In this document: positions 44,336-53,598 of the stretch, one piece after another
Numbering within the stretch: position 1 is the first letter of the stretch
How the letters are laid out: every line of letters starts with the position of its first letter
NCBI RefSeq assembly: GCF_005491705.1
Contig: NZ_CP028092.1
Coordinates: forward strand, 4,216,001-4,280,000
Source of the DNA: Pontibacter sp. SGAir0037
GTDB lineage: Bacteria; Bacteroidota; Bacteroidia; Cytophagales; Hymenobacteraceae
Length of the DNA stretch: 64,000 nt
Direction: 5' to 3'
Program-made: the position numbers and the translations under genes
The notes under the pieces: generated by a model
The model's database searches: none
The model's input: the letters and a program-made list of their open reading frames with translations, nothing else
Told to the model about the DNA's origin: nothing

Positions 44336-45631
44336 ATGATAGAGTCTAACCAGATCATATTACTTGTAGTGGCATTACTCTTTTCTGCTTTCTTTTCGGG
44401 AGTGGAAATGGCTTTCATGTCGGCAAATAAGTTACAGATTGAGCTGGATGAAAAAAACGGCATCCTATCGGGAAGAATTCTGAATTACTTGCTGCAACGG
44501 CCTTCCCGCCTTATGGGTACTACCCTGATCGGAAATGTTTTAGCACTGGTGCTTTACGGCATAATTATAGCAGGAGTACTGCATGGCATCTTAGGATATT
44601 ACCTGCCTGCATCGCTGCAGTTCAGCCCATTTATCTTGTTGCTTCAGATTTTTTTTGCATCAGTTGTGGTATTGCTTACAGCAGAATATTTGCCTCGTAG
44701 CCTGTTTATAATAAACCCGAACCGCATGCTGCAGGTGATGGCTATTCCTTTCCTGCTTTTTTACTACCTGCTGTACCCGGTGGTGTACCTGATTGTAAAA
44801 ATGAGCAAGTGGATGGCTGAGAAAATATTTAAAATAGAGTTTTCTGAAGAGCATCCTGTTTTTGGTTATACAGATTTAAATGCTTTTATAAAAAACAGGC
44901 TTTACCAGCCCGGCAGTAAGGCCCCCGAAGTAGATGCACGCATATTTCATAATGCCATGGAGTTTAAGAAAGTGCGTGTGCGGGAGTGTATGGTGCACAG
45001 AACAGAGATAGAGGCAGTGGAGGTAACAGATGCTATCGAAGCGCTGCAGCAGGCTTTTATAGAAACCGGTCATTCCAAAATTCTAATCTACAAAGACACC
45101 ATTGATAACATAGTAGGATATTGCCATCAACTGGCAATGTTCGAAAGGCCAAATAGCATTGCAGAAATTCTGTCTCCGGTAAGTATGGTGCCGGAGAGCA
45201 TGCTGGCAAGCGAATTATTTGTGCGTTTTGTTACCGAGCATCGCACTGTAGCGGTGGTGGTAGATGAGTTTGGGGGTACTTCGGGTATTGTAACAGTAGA
45301 AGACGTAATCGAAGAGATTTTTGGTGAGATTGAGGATGAATATGATTATGATAAGCTACTGGAACAGGTGTTCCCGCATACAGGCATGTACCTGTTAAGT
45401 GGCCGCCATGAGATAGATTATTTGAATGATAAATACGATCTGGAGCTTCCGGAAGGCGATTATGAAACTTTAGGAGGCTTTATTTTTTCTGCTTTGGGTG
45501 AAATTCCACTACCAGGGGACGTGGTGGAAGTGCCGCCTTTTACTATCACCATCCTGTCAATGGACGAGAACAGGATAAATGCAGTAAAGCTGGTAAAAAA
45601 CTCAGATTCTCAAGCAGATGCTGAATTTTAA
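44336..45631 (+). CDS. CNNM/CorC-family (HlyC-like) membrane protein
   Basis: 431 residues in order: a DUF21/CNNM membrane domain (about 1-190), a CBS pair (about 205-325), and a CorC/HlyC C-terminal domain (about 345-425). Relatives act in Mg2+ efflux or as GldE, a gliding-motility-linked protein in Flavobacteriia; which applies here is not decided. It lies between lptC and ppiD. Confidence 0.88.
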   Translation: MIESNQIILLVVALLFSAFFSGVEMAFMSANKLQIELDEKNGILSGRILNYLLQRPSRLMGTTLIGNVLALVLYGIIIAGVLHGILGYYLPASLQFSPFILLLQIFFASVVVLLTAEYLPRSLFIINPNRMLQVMAIPFLLFYYLLYPVVYLIVKMSKWMAEKIFKIEFSEEHPVFGYTDLNAFIKNRLYQPGSKAPEVDARIFHNAMEFKKVRVRECMVHRTEIEAVEVTDAIEALQQAFIETGHSKILIYKDTIDNIVGYCHQLAMFERPNSIAEILSPVSMVPESMLASELFVRFVTEHRTVAVVVDEFGGTSGIVTVEDVIEEIFGEIEDEYDYDKLLEQVFPHTGMYLLSGRHEIDYLNDKYDLELPEGDYETLGGFIFSALGEIPLPGDVVEVPPFTITILSMDENRINAVKLVKNSDSQADAEF

Positions 45632-45705
45632 ACAGAAGTTGACAAAATTTTGAATTTTAGCGCGATTCCCCTTATTTTGCACATCCTTATTTATTTGTAT
45701 AACAA

Positions 45706-47814
45706 ATGGCATTAATTAACAAGATTAGAGAGAAGTCGGGTTGGGCTGTTGGAGCCATCGCCATAGGGCTTGGTATATTTGTAGTAGGCGGCGATTTACT
45801 CGGTCCGAACTCAAGAATTCTGGGCAACAACGCTAACAATGTTGGAGAGATTGCCGGCGAAGAGATCAGTTATCAGCAGTTTGAGCAGGAGTTTAATCAG
45901 ATCAGAGCAAACTACGAAAACCAGACTGGCCGTGCAGCTACTGAAAGCGAAATGGCAATGATCCGTGAGCAAGCCTGGAACCAGCTTATCTTTAAGATTG
46001 CTCTTCAGAAAGAGTATGATCGCCTTGGTATAGCAGTAACAGACGAAGAGCTGGCAGATATGGTACAGGGAAACAATATCCACCCTTCTGTGCGCCAGGC
46101 CTTCACTAATCCTCAGACGGGAGAGTTCGATCAGAACCAGGTAGTGCAGTATTTGCAGAACCTTGATCAGATGGGTGCCCGCCCTATGTGGGTTAACTTT
46201 GAGCAGAGCATTAAAACAGATCGTATTCAATCTAAGTTTACAAATATGCTCAGCAAGTCTGTGTATATAACAGGAGCTGAGGCGAAGATGTATTACGATG
46301 CCCAGAATGCAACAGCAAATGTAAAGGTATTGTATGTGCCGTACTTTTCAGTGGCTGATTCGGCGGTAAAGGTTACTGATTCACAGCTAAAAGATTATTT
46401 AGAGCGCCACAAAGATCTGTATAAAGTAGAAGAAGGTCGTTCTTTAGAGTTTGTATCTATTCCGGTTACAGCCTCTGTAGAAGACGTAAACTACTTTAAC
46501 GAAGAGCTTGCTACGTTGCGGGAGCAGTTTGCGACCACAACAAACGACTCTGCTTTTGTAAATTCAAACTCAGATGTTCCTTATAACGGAACTTACTTAA
46601 CTCCCGGAGAGCTACCAGAGGCAATGCTTAGCAGCATGCCATTGGAAGAAGGTAAAGTATATGGCCCGTTCACTACCCGCGATAACATGCACGGACTGTT
46701 TAAGGTAATTGATATCAGAGAAGGCAATACCAGCTCTGTAAGAGCAAGCCATATCCTGATTAAACCAGAAAATGAAACTCCTGAGGCTAAAGCTGCGGCC
46801 CTAACAAAGGCAAGAGACGTATTAACCCAGATAAAAGGTGGCGCTGATTTCGGCCAGATGGCTGCGCAGCATGGTACAGATGGCACTGCTTCAGTAGGTG
46901 GGGATCTGGGCTGGTTCGCAGAAGGACGTATGGTGCCAGCATTTGAAAAAGCAGTTTTCGGTGCTTCATCCACAGGTTTACTGCCTGATCCGGTAGAAAC
47001 GGAGTATGGTTATCACATCATCAAGATTACAGCTCCTAAAACAAACAAAACATATAAGTTAGCTGCTGTACAGCGTTCTGCAGAGGCAAGTGAGTCGACT
47101 CGTGATGCTGCTTATACTTTAGCAGATGAGTTGTCCGGCACCAGCAAAAGCACGAAGGAGTTCAGAGAGAATGTTGCAAAAAACGAATCTCTTGTAAAAG
47201 AAGAGGCTGCCAATATCGGTAAAAACAATATTCTGGTGGGTAACCTTTCTAATGCACGTGAGCTGGTACGTTGGGCTTATGCCAAAGACAGATCAGTAGG
47301 TGATGTATCTCCTGTATTTGAAATCAACGATCAGTATGTAGTAGCAACTCTAACTGGTAAGCGCGAGAAAGGCTATGCTAAAGTAGAAGATGTAAGAGAC
47401 GAGCTTACTGCTGCTGTGCGTAACGAGCTGAAAGCCCAGCAGATTATAGAAAAGCTTAAAGGCGTAAATGGTTCTTTAGATGAAGTTGCTGCTAAGTTTG
47501 GCCCGGATGCCATGATCAGAACAGCTGATAATATTACACTGGCTGCCGGATCTATACCTGGTGTGGGTGTGGAGCCTGTAGCTATAGGCAAAGCATTTGG
47601 TCTTAAGCCTGGTGCTCATACTGCGCCTTTCGAAGGCCAGTCCGGTGTGCTGATGGTAGAGCTGACTTCACTCAACAAAGCTCCTGAAGCAACTGATTAT
47701 TCTGGTATCAGAACTCAGCTAAACAGTGTGCGCAGCTCCAGAGTAGAGAACAATGCGTATGAAGCCCTGAAAGAGAAAGCGGATATCAAAGATAACCGTG
47801 TAAGGTTCTTCTAA
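45706..47814 (+). CDS. ppiD: PpiD-like peptidyl-prolyl isomerase
   Basis: 702 residues: one N-terminal helix (about 14-35) anchoring it to the inner membrane, a SurA_N-like chaperone domain (about 40-230), and a PpiC parvulin domain starting VRASHILIKPE (about 345-450), then a second PpiC-like C-terminal region. It helps exported proteins fold in the periplasm. A terminator follows. Confidence 0.9.
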   Translation: MALINKIREKSGWAVGAIAIGLGIFVVGGDLLGPNSRILGNNANNVGEIAGEEISYQQFEQEFNQIRANYENQTGRAATESEMAMIREQAWNQLIFKIALQKEYDRLGIAVTDEELADMVQGNNIHPSVRQAFTNPQTGEFDQNQVVQYLQNLDQMGARPMWVNFEQSIKTDRIQSKFTNMLSKSVYITGAEAKMYYDAQNATANVKVLYVPYFSVADSAVKVTDSQLKDYLERHKDLYKVEEGRSLEFVSIPVTASVEDVNYFNEELATLREQFATTTNDSAFVNSNSDVPYNGTYLTPGELPEAMLSSMPLEEGKVYGPFTTRDNMHGLFKVIDIREGNTSSVRASHILIKPENETPEAKAAALTKARDVLTQIKGGADFGQMAAQHGTDGTASVGGDLGWFAEGRMVPAFEKAVFGASSTGLLPDPVETEYGYHIIKITAPKTNKTYKLAAVQRSAEASESTRDAAYTLADELSGTSKSTKEFRENVAKNESLVKEEAANIGKNNILVGNLSNARELVRWAYAKDRSVGDVSPVFEINDQYVVATLTGKREKGYAKVEDVRDELTAAVRNELKAQQIIEKLKGVNGSLDEVAAKFGPDAMIRTADNITLAAGSIPGVGVEPVAIGKAFGLKPGAHTAPFEGQSGVLMVELTSLNKAPEATDYSGIRTQLNSVRSSRVENNAYEALKEKADIKDNRVRFF

Positions 47815-47832
47815 ACCATTAAGAATATTTGT

Positions 47833-47866
47833 AAAAGGGCCACTTCTCCGGGAGTGGCCCTTTTTA
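47833..47866 (+). terminator. Terminator after ppiD
   Basis: Stem AAAAGGGCCACT / AGTGGCCCTTTT with TCTCCGGG loop and a T-run. Confidence 0.85.
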
Positions 47867-47981
47867 TTTAAAGCTTCTTTTGTTAATTTATATAATTGTA
47901 AACTTCTGCCTGTATTCCTGAGCCTTTGCAGCAAAATTATTTATATCAACTTTGGGCGGCTTAACGTTGTATATGGTACAT

Positions 47982-49790
47982 ATGCCTATCAGAATCATCT
48001 TCTTAATAGTATTCGTTGCACTAACGGCTCTTACTACTGCCAGCGCCCAAACACAGGACCTGGAGCTGGCGAGAGAATACCTGCACCAAAACGACTATCA
48101 GAAAGCAGAAGCTATTTACAGTAAGCTTATAAACGATCGCCGGTACTTTAGTGCAGTATACCCTGATTATTTAAAAACTCTTCTGGCACAACGGAATTAC
48201 AAGGAGGCTGAGAAGCTTGTAAAGCGAAGTATAAAGGATTATCCGGACGCTACAAATTACCAGGTTGATCTGGGTAGGGTGTATCAGGCGGCAGGAGACA
48301 AGGCCGGAGCCGAAAAGTATTTTGATAAATTGATTTCACAGGCCTCTGCTGGTACTGTGCTTCATCTGGCAAGTGTATTTATTCAGAACGAGCTGTATGA
48401 GTATGCTGAAAAATCGTATCTGAAAGGCCGTGAATTAAGTAAGCAGCCGCTGGAGTATAACCGGCAGCTGATTGCCCTTTATACGTATCAGCAGAAGCCT
48501 GATAAACTGATAGGAGAGGCCTTAAAGCTTTTGGAGGAGCGCGAAGAAGAACTGCCTTATGTGCAGAATATGCTGCAAAATGCCTTGCGCGAAGAAAAGG
48601 CGATGGATGCCCTGGAGAAAGAACTAATTGTAAGAGTACAGCAACAGCCAGACAAACTTGCTTTTAACGAGCTGCTGATCTGGCTTTTTATTCAGCGCAA
48701 AGACTTTTACGGAGCTCTGATACAGGCTCGTTCTGTAGATAAACGTACCCGGAGCGGCGGTAGCCGTGTGATGGAGCTGGGTGCCATAAGTGCTAAAAAC
48801 GGCGATTACCAGGGGGCTATAGAGGCTTATGAATACATCGTGAACGAGTATCCGAGCGGCCCTTTTTACCTGGTTGCCCGCCAGCGCCTGATTAATGCGC
48901 GTGAGGAACAGGTGCAGCACACGTTTCCGGTAGATCTGGATAAAATACGCGCTCTTATTGCTGATTATGAAGTTCTGCTGAACGAGGTAGGCCGTACAGC
49001 ACAAACAGCTGAGGCACTGCAGCACATGGCGAATCTTTATGCTTTTTATCTCGATGAGAAAGACAAAGCTGTAAACCTGCTGCAGGAAGCCATTGCCATG
49101 CCTCGCGCCAATGCAAACCTGGTGGCAGAGAGCAAACTTACCTTAGGCGATATTTACCTGCTTAAGAATGAACCTTGGGAGTCTACACTGCTATACTCAC
49201 AGGTAGAAAAATCCCACAAAGAAACACCTATTGGGCACGATGCCAAATTAAGAAACGCACGGCTGAATTATTTTAAAGGCGATTTTGAACTGGCACAAGC
49301 TCATCTGGATATCCTAAAGCTGGCCACAAGCCGTGAAATTGCAAATGATGCGATGGAGCTAAGCCTGCTGATCACAGATAACACCGGACTAGACACTTCT
49401 TCAACAGCGATGGAAGAGTATGCGGCTATTGAGCTCCTGGTTTTCCAGAACAAGCTTCAGGAGGCAATCAACAGCTTAGACGGCATGCTTCAAAAATATC
49501 CCGGGCATAGCCTCACAGATGAAATTTATTACCAGAAGGCAGTTATTTATGAACGTATAGGCGCTTTTAATAAGGCGGTGGCCAACCTGGAGAAAGTTGT
49601 AAGCGCCCCTGTAGATATTCTGAGCGACGATGCCCTTTTTAAAATGGCCTTTATTTACGAAGAGAACCTGAAAGATGCTGAAAAGGCGATGCAACTATAC
49701 AATGACCTGCTGGTAAAGCACCAGGGAAGCATATTCGTAGCAGAGGCACGTAAACGGTTCCGTAAGCTTCGTGGCGATGCCCCTAATTAG
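47982..49790 (+). CDS. Secreted TPR-repeat protein
   Basis: About 602 residues from ATG 47982, which places a signal peptide (MPIRIIFLIVFVALTALTTASAQ) at the start; an ATG at 47973 is also possible, and the longer frame from TTG 47952 is not. TPR-type helix pairs run through the chain (LAREYLHQNDYQKAEAIYSKL, DLGRVYQAAGDKAGAEKYF, and others). Probably an outer-membrane-associated scaffold; no catalytic motif. It may be part of the Bam or Lol-like assembly line, but nothing shows this directly. Confidence 0.82.
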   Translation: MPIRIIFLIVFVALTALTTASAQTQDLELAREYLHQNDYQKAEAIYSKLINDRRYFSAVYPDYLKTLLAQRNYKEAEKLVKRSIKDYPDATNYQVDLGRVYQAAGDKAGAEKYFDKLISQASAGTVLHLASVFIQNELYEYAEKSYLKGRELSKQPLEYNRQLIALYTYQQKPDKLIGEALKLLEEREEELPYVQNMLQNALREEKAMDALEKELIVRVQQQPDKLAFNELLIWLFIQRKDFYGALIQARSVDKRTRSGGSRVMELGAISAKNGDYQGAIEAYEYIVNEYPSGPFYLVARQRLINAREEQVQHTFPVDLDKIRALIADYEVLLNEVGRTAQTAEALQHMANLYAFYLDEKDKAVNLLQEAIAMPRANANLVAESKLTLGDIYLLKNEPWESTLLYSQVEKSHKETPIGHDAKLRNARLNYFKGDFELAQAHLDILKLATSREIANDAMELSLLITDNTGLDTSSTAMEEYAAIELLVFQNKLQEAINSLDGMLQKYPGHSLTDEIYYQKAVIYERIGAFNKAVANLEKVVSAPVDILSDDALFKMAFIYEENLKDAEKAMQLYNDLLVKHQGSIFVAEARKRFRKLRGDAPN

Positions 49791-49802
49791 AACAAGCGTT
49801 GC

Positions 49803-49913
49803 TTACGAGAAGAAAATAAACAGAATCAGCAGAAATATAAGAAAGAAGCCATACATCAGCAGGTCCAGCGAATAATCTTTATACTTCTCATAAAACTCTT
49901 TTAATCTTTTCAT
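49803..49913 (-). CDS. Small one-helix membrane protein, 36 residues
   Basis: Minus-strand ATG at 49913, stop at 49803. A charged start (MKRLKEFYEKYKDYSLD) is followed by an 18-residue helix of Leu, Ile and Phe (about 17-35). An exact -7 box lies 21 bases upstream of the ATG. It is convergent with the TPR gene, with 12 bases between the stops, and shares a divergent gap with recJ. Small basic-head, hydrophobic-tail proteins of this size are often regulators or subunits of membrane complexes. Confidence 0.6.
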   Translation of the reverse strand: MKRLKEFYEKYKDYSLDLLMYGFFLIFLLILFIFFS

Positions 49914-49933
49914 TGTGATAGGCTTAGCGAAAG

Positions 49934-49941
49934 CAAAAGTA
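49934..49941 (-). promoter_or_regulatory. -7 box TACTTTTG for the 36-residue protein
   Basis: Exact TAnnTTTG on the minus strand, preceded by TAATTTTTG in the same run (a near copy of the box). A start of transcription near 49927 gives a leader of about 14 bases. Confidence 0.55.
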
Positions 49942-50004
49942 CAAAAATTAGCTGGAAGTATGTTCCGGCCTGTTTTTACTGCCCGAAAGTCTTTCAGAAT
50001 TGGT

Positions 50005-50012
50005 TACCTTTG
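50005..50012 (+). promoter_or_regulatory. -7 box TACCTTTG for recJ
   Basis: Exact TAnnTTTG match, 32 bases before the ATG at 50044. It favours the start at 50044 over the GTG at 50026, though both lie after the expected start of transcription. Confidence 0.55.
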
Positions 50013-50043
50013 TATAATTATTTAAGTGAAGTATAGAGATTTT

Positions 50044-51753
50044 ATGGAGAAACGGTGGGTATACAAGCAGGAAGCGCCAGAGCATGTCGTAAAGCACCTA
50101 GCCGATGAACTTAAAATAAGCCCCACCCTGACCGGTATACTTTGCCAGCGCGATATCTGCACCTTTCAGGAGGCAAAAGCTTTCTTCCGGCCTTCTTTTG
50201 ATGCCTTACATGACCCTTTCCTGATGAAAGGAATGGACCATGCGGTAAGGCGCCTGACAGAGGCTGTACATCATTCAGAGAAAATACTGGTGTATGGCGA
50301 CTATGATGTAGACGGTACTACTTCTGTGGCTCTTATGTACAGCTTTTTGCGCCAGTACACCCACCAGGTAGATTTTTATATTCCGGATCGGTATAAAGAA
50401 GGCTATGGTGTCTCGCAACAAGGCATAGAATGGGCTGCGGAGAATAATTTCGGACTGATCATCAGCCTCGATTGTGGTATAAAGTCTGCGGATAAAGTAG
50501 CTTTAGCGGCCAGCTTAGGCATAGATTTTATTATTTGCGACCACCACTTGCCCGATGAGGATGTGCCGCAGGCAATTGCCGTGCTCGACCCAAAGCAGGT
50601 AGATTGCCCTTACCCTTATAAAGAACTGTCAGGCTGTGGTGTGGGGTTTAAGCTGGCGCAGGCGTTCTGCCTTCAGAATAATATAGATGTACAGTCACTG
50701 CATCAGTTGCTCGATCTGCTTGTAATCAGTATTGCTTCTGATATTGTTCCTATAACCGGTGAAAACCGCATTCTGGCTTACTACGGCCTTCAGTATCTGA
50801 ACAGCCAGCAACCTATGAGACCTGGTTTAGAGGCTTTAAAAGAGCTGGCTGGCATTACTGGTGAGATGGATATAACCAACATTGTGTTTGGGTTTGCGCC
50901 ACGCATAAATGCAGCTGGTCGTATGGGCGATGCCAAGCGTTCTGTTAGTATGCTGCTGGCCCAGACCAAGGAGCAGGCTATTCAGATGGCAGACATCATT
51001 AACGAATCTAATAAGGAACGCCGAAGCAAGGATACAAATATCACCAAGGAGGCTTTGCAGATGATCGAAGAAGACGATTTTCTGAGAAATGCGAACTCTA
51101 CGGTCTTGTATAAGGAATCCTGGCATAAAGGTGTAATTGGTATCGTCGCCTCGCGTTGTATAGAAAAGTACTACAGGCCAACAATCATCCTGACACATTC
51201 CAATGGGAAAGCGGCAGGTTCTGCCAGGTCGGTACATGGCTTTAATGTGCATCGTGCCATAGAAAGCTGCTCTGATCTTTTAGATCAGTTTGGAGGACAC
51301 ATGTATGCTGCTGGCCTTACATTGCCTATAGAGAACATAGAGGCCTTCAGAGAACGTTTCGAGCAGGTCGTAGCCGATACCATCACAGCAGAGCAGAAGA
51401 TTCCTCAGATCGAAGTGGATGCCCCTCTTAGCCTGAACCAGATTACCCGTAACTTTTACAACATTGTGCGGCAGATGGAGCCGTTTGGTCCTGGTAACAT
51501 GCGTCCTGTATTTGTGTCGGAGTGCGTGTTCGATACAGGTTCTTTGCGGGTAGTAGGAGATTCCCACCTGAAGCTGCGCCTTACCCAGGATGGCTTTCCA
51601 GGCAGCCTGGATGCGATAGGCTTCGGCTTTAGCGACTATTATAAACCTATTTCAAAAGGAATTCCTTTTGATGTATGCTATACCATAGAAGAAAATATAT
51701 TTCGTGGCATCGCCACCTTACAACTTAACATAAAAGACATCAGGATAAAGTAA
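50044..51753 (+). CDS. recJ: Single-stranded-DNA exonuclease RecJ
   Basis: 569 residues. 5'-3' exonuclease of the DHH family used in recombination and mismatch repair. Seen: VYGDYDVDGTTS (motif I), SLDCGIKS, CDHHLPDED (DHH motif III), a DHHA1 domain with GGHMYAAGLTLP, and a C-terminal OB domain. The last nine codons form one arm of a 26-bp inverted repeat, so the terminator begins inside the gene. An alternative GTG start is at 50026. Confidence 0.95.
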   Translation: MEKRWVYKQEAPEHVVKHLADELKISPTLTGILCQRDICTFQEAKAFFRPSFDALHDPFLMKGMDHAVRRLTEAVHHSEKILVYGDYDVDGTTSVALMYSFLRQYTHQVDFYIPDRYKEGYGVSQQGIEWAAENNFGLIISLDCGIKSADKVALAASLGIDFIICDHHLPDEDVPQAIAVLDPKQVDCPYPYKELSGCGVGFKLAQAFCLQNNIDVQSLHQLLDLLVISIASDIVPITGENRILAYYGLQYLNSQQPMRPGLEALKELAGITGEMDITNIVFGFAPRINAAGRMGDAKRSVSMLLAQTKEQAIQMADIINESNKERRSKDTNITKEALQMIEEDDFLRNANSTVLYKESWHKGVIGIVASRCIEKYYRPTIILTHSNGKAAGSARSVHGFNVHRAIESCSDLLDQFGGHMYAAGLTLPIENIEAFRERFEQVVADTITAEQKIPQIEVDAPLSLNQITRNFYNIVRQMEPFGPGNMRPVFVSECVFDTGSLRVVGDSHLKLRLTQDGFPGSLDAIGFGFSDYYKPISKGIPFDVCYTIEENIFRGIATLQLNIKDIRIK

Positions 51754-51785
51754 AAAGAGCTTTATCCTGATGTCTTTTATGTTAA
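51725..51785. terminator. 26-bp perfect inverted repeat overlapping recJ 3' end
   Basis: Left arm 51725-51750 lies within the last codons of recJ; right arm 51760-51785 is the exact complement; the spacer of nine bases contains the TAA stop. A T-run of four falls in the right arm. It lies between convergent recJ and the GH25 gene. Confidence 0.8.
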
Positions 51786-51823
51786 GGCCCTGGCCTACTT
51801 TAGGAGATTGACCCTTTAGCCAG

Positions 51824-52663
51824 CTACGGCAAAGGCTGTATGTGCTTAAACTGCATCAGAGGATTTTCATTAGCCTGCACAAATTCCGGCAGGCACATCA
51901 GGTGGAGCGTGTCCCAGTCGCCAACAAAGAAATTCATGTCTACAGCAGCGCTGATGCCTGGTATGTTGCCTCTGTCGGAGTATTGCCAGAATAACCACCT
52001 GTCGGTGTGGTGTACATCGGGTTCTGCTGTATTATAGCGGGCTATCCAGAAATGGTACTCCTGAAAGTGCCCCTGCAGCCAGCGGCGGTAATAAGTCTGG
52101 TTAGTATAAATAATAGGTTTGATGCCGTAGTGTTCTGTAATACCTTCTAACCAGGTGCGGATATTTTGGCGCAGTTCTTCACCGCTCATATTGGCAGCAG
52201 CTACCTCAATATCCAGTACAGGCGGCAGATCACCTGGTTCTAATCGTACAGTGGCTTTAAAATTATCAATCTGGCCTTGAATAGGAGCTGTAGGAATAAA
52301 AAAATGATAAGCACCTCGTTTAATGCCTACCCGCTTTGTTTCTTCCCAGTTCCTGTAAAAGTAAGGGTCCTGCCTGAAATCGCTCTGTGTGGCTTTTACA
52401 AAGGCGAAACTTACTTCGGCCTCTTTTACCAAGGGCCAGTCTACTTCTTTTTGCCACCTCGAAACATCTATCCCTTTTAGACTTGAAGACGTAATAAAAT
52501 TATTGGTGCTGCTTATAGCGGCAGTGTTGTTAGAAGTAGTAGTATTAGTTTTTTCGGTGCCTTCTAAAGAAGCACCGGTTATGCTGGCGTAAAGTAACAA
52601 GCCAGAAAAAATCAGTTTCTGCGGAACGGAAGTAAATAAAGCAACAAACATGTTCAGTATCAT
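51824..52663 (-). CDS. GH25 lysozyme-like muramidase
   Basis: 279 residues. A signal peptide or anchor (about 1-30) precedes a low-complexity Thr/Ser/Asn linker, then the GH25 domain: GIDVSRWQKEVDW (catalytic Asp), FAFVKATQSD, RGAYHFF, LPPVLDIEVAAA (second acid), IIYTNQTYYRRWL, HFWIARY and FWQYSDRGNIPG. It cleaves peptidoglycan between MurNAc and GlcNAc. A single gene with its own gap on both sides; possibly used in cell-wall remodelling or defence. Confidence 0.9.
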   Translation of the reverse strand: MILNMFVALFTSVPQKLIFSGLLLYASITGASLEGTEKTNTTTSNNTAAISSTNNFITSSSLKGIDVSRWQKEVDWPLVKEAEVSFAFVKATQSDFRQDPYFYRNWEETKRVGIKRGAYHFFIPTAPIQGQIDNFKATVRLEPGDLPPVLDIEVAAANMSGEELRQNIRTWLEGITEHYGIKPIIYTNQTYYRRWLQGHFQEYHFWIARYNTAEPDVHHTDRWLFWQYSDRGNIPGISAAVDMNFFVGDWDTLHLMCLPEFVQANENPLMQFKHIQPLP

Positions 52664-52842
52664 AAAAGGCCTTACAAGCTACAAGCCGATCGGCATAAAA
52701 GCAAGTACATAAAGCCAGATAATAGATTAATATTTCAAAAATAAATCATTTATTGCCTTCACTAACCAGATGGCATGGTTATAGCGGCTTATGCCGTGGT
52801 ACGCTCGTTGCAGGGTGTACCTTTAATGCTTAAATTAGCCCG

Positions 52843-53574
52843 ATGATACTGCGAGCAGACAACTTATTTAAAAAATATAAATCGCGCATGGTCGTAAACG
52901 ACGTGAGCGTGGAAGTAAACCAGGGGGAGATTGTTGGATTGCTGGGCCCTAACGGAGCTGGTAAAACAACATCCTTTTACATGATTGTGGGCCTGGTAAA
53001 GCCAAACAAGGGGAAAATTTACCTGGATAAAGAAGACATTACCGATCTGCCGATGTACAAGCGTGCCAAACGCGGAGTAGGCTACCTGGCCCAGGAAGCC
53101 TCGGTTTTCAGGCAGCTAACGGTAGAAGAGAATATCATGGCTGTATTGGAAATGACCGATAGGCCAAAGCAGGAGCAGCGTGACAAAGTAGAGGAACTGC
53201 TGGAGGAGTTTTCTCTCACGCATGTGCGCAAAAACAAGGGCATTGTGCTATCGGGAGGGGAGCGCCGCCGGACAGAGATTGCCCGTGCACTGGCAGTAGA
53301 TCCTAAGTTTGTTTTGCTGGATGAGCCTTTTGCCGGTGTAGACCCAATTGCAGTAGAAGAAATCCAGAGTATAGTAGCCAAACTGAAAAGCAAGAACATT
53401 GGCATCCTTATTACCGACCATAACGTAAACGAAACCCTTTCTATTACAGACAGAGCCTATTTGCTGTTTGAAGGAAAAATATTAAAATCCGGAACAGCAG
53501 AAGATCTGGCTGCCGATGAGCAGGTACGGCGTGTATACTTAGGTAAACACTTCGAGCTGAAGCGAAAGATATAA
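52843..53574 (+). CDS. lptB: Lipopolysaccharide export ATPase LptB
   Basis: 243 residues. Walker [17 protein letters not shown] (about 35-50), signature [15 protein letters not shown], Walker [15 protein letters not shown]-loop [10 protein letters not shown]. The EIARALA and FAGVDPIAV spellings are characteristic of LptB rather than other ATPases. It powers LPS extraction with LptF/G and LptC (lptC at 43487). The GH3 gene follows 24 bases later. Confidence 0.95.
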   Translation: MILRADNLFKKYKSRMVVNDVSVEVNQGEIVGLLGPNGAGKTTSFYMIVGLVKPNKGKIYLDKEDITDLPMYKRAKRGVGYLAQEASVFRQLTVEENIMAVLEMTDRPKQEQRDKVEELLEEFSLTHVRKNKGIVLSGGERRRTEIARALAVDPKFVLLDEPFAGVDPIAVEEIQSIVAKLKSKNIGILITDHNVNETLSITDRAYLLFEGKILKSGTAEDLAADEQVRRVYLGKHFELKRKI

Positions 53575-53598
53575 CTAACCACTACCAGGAATAAGACT

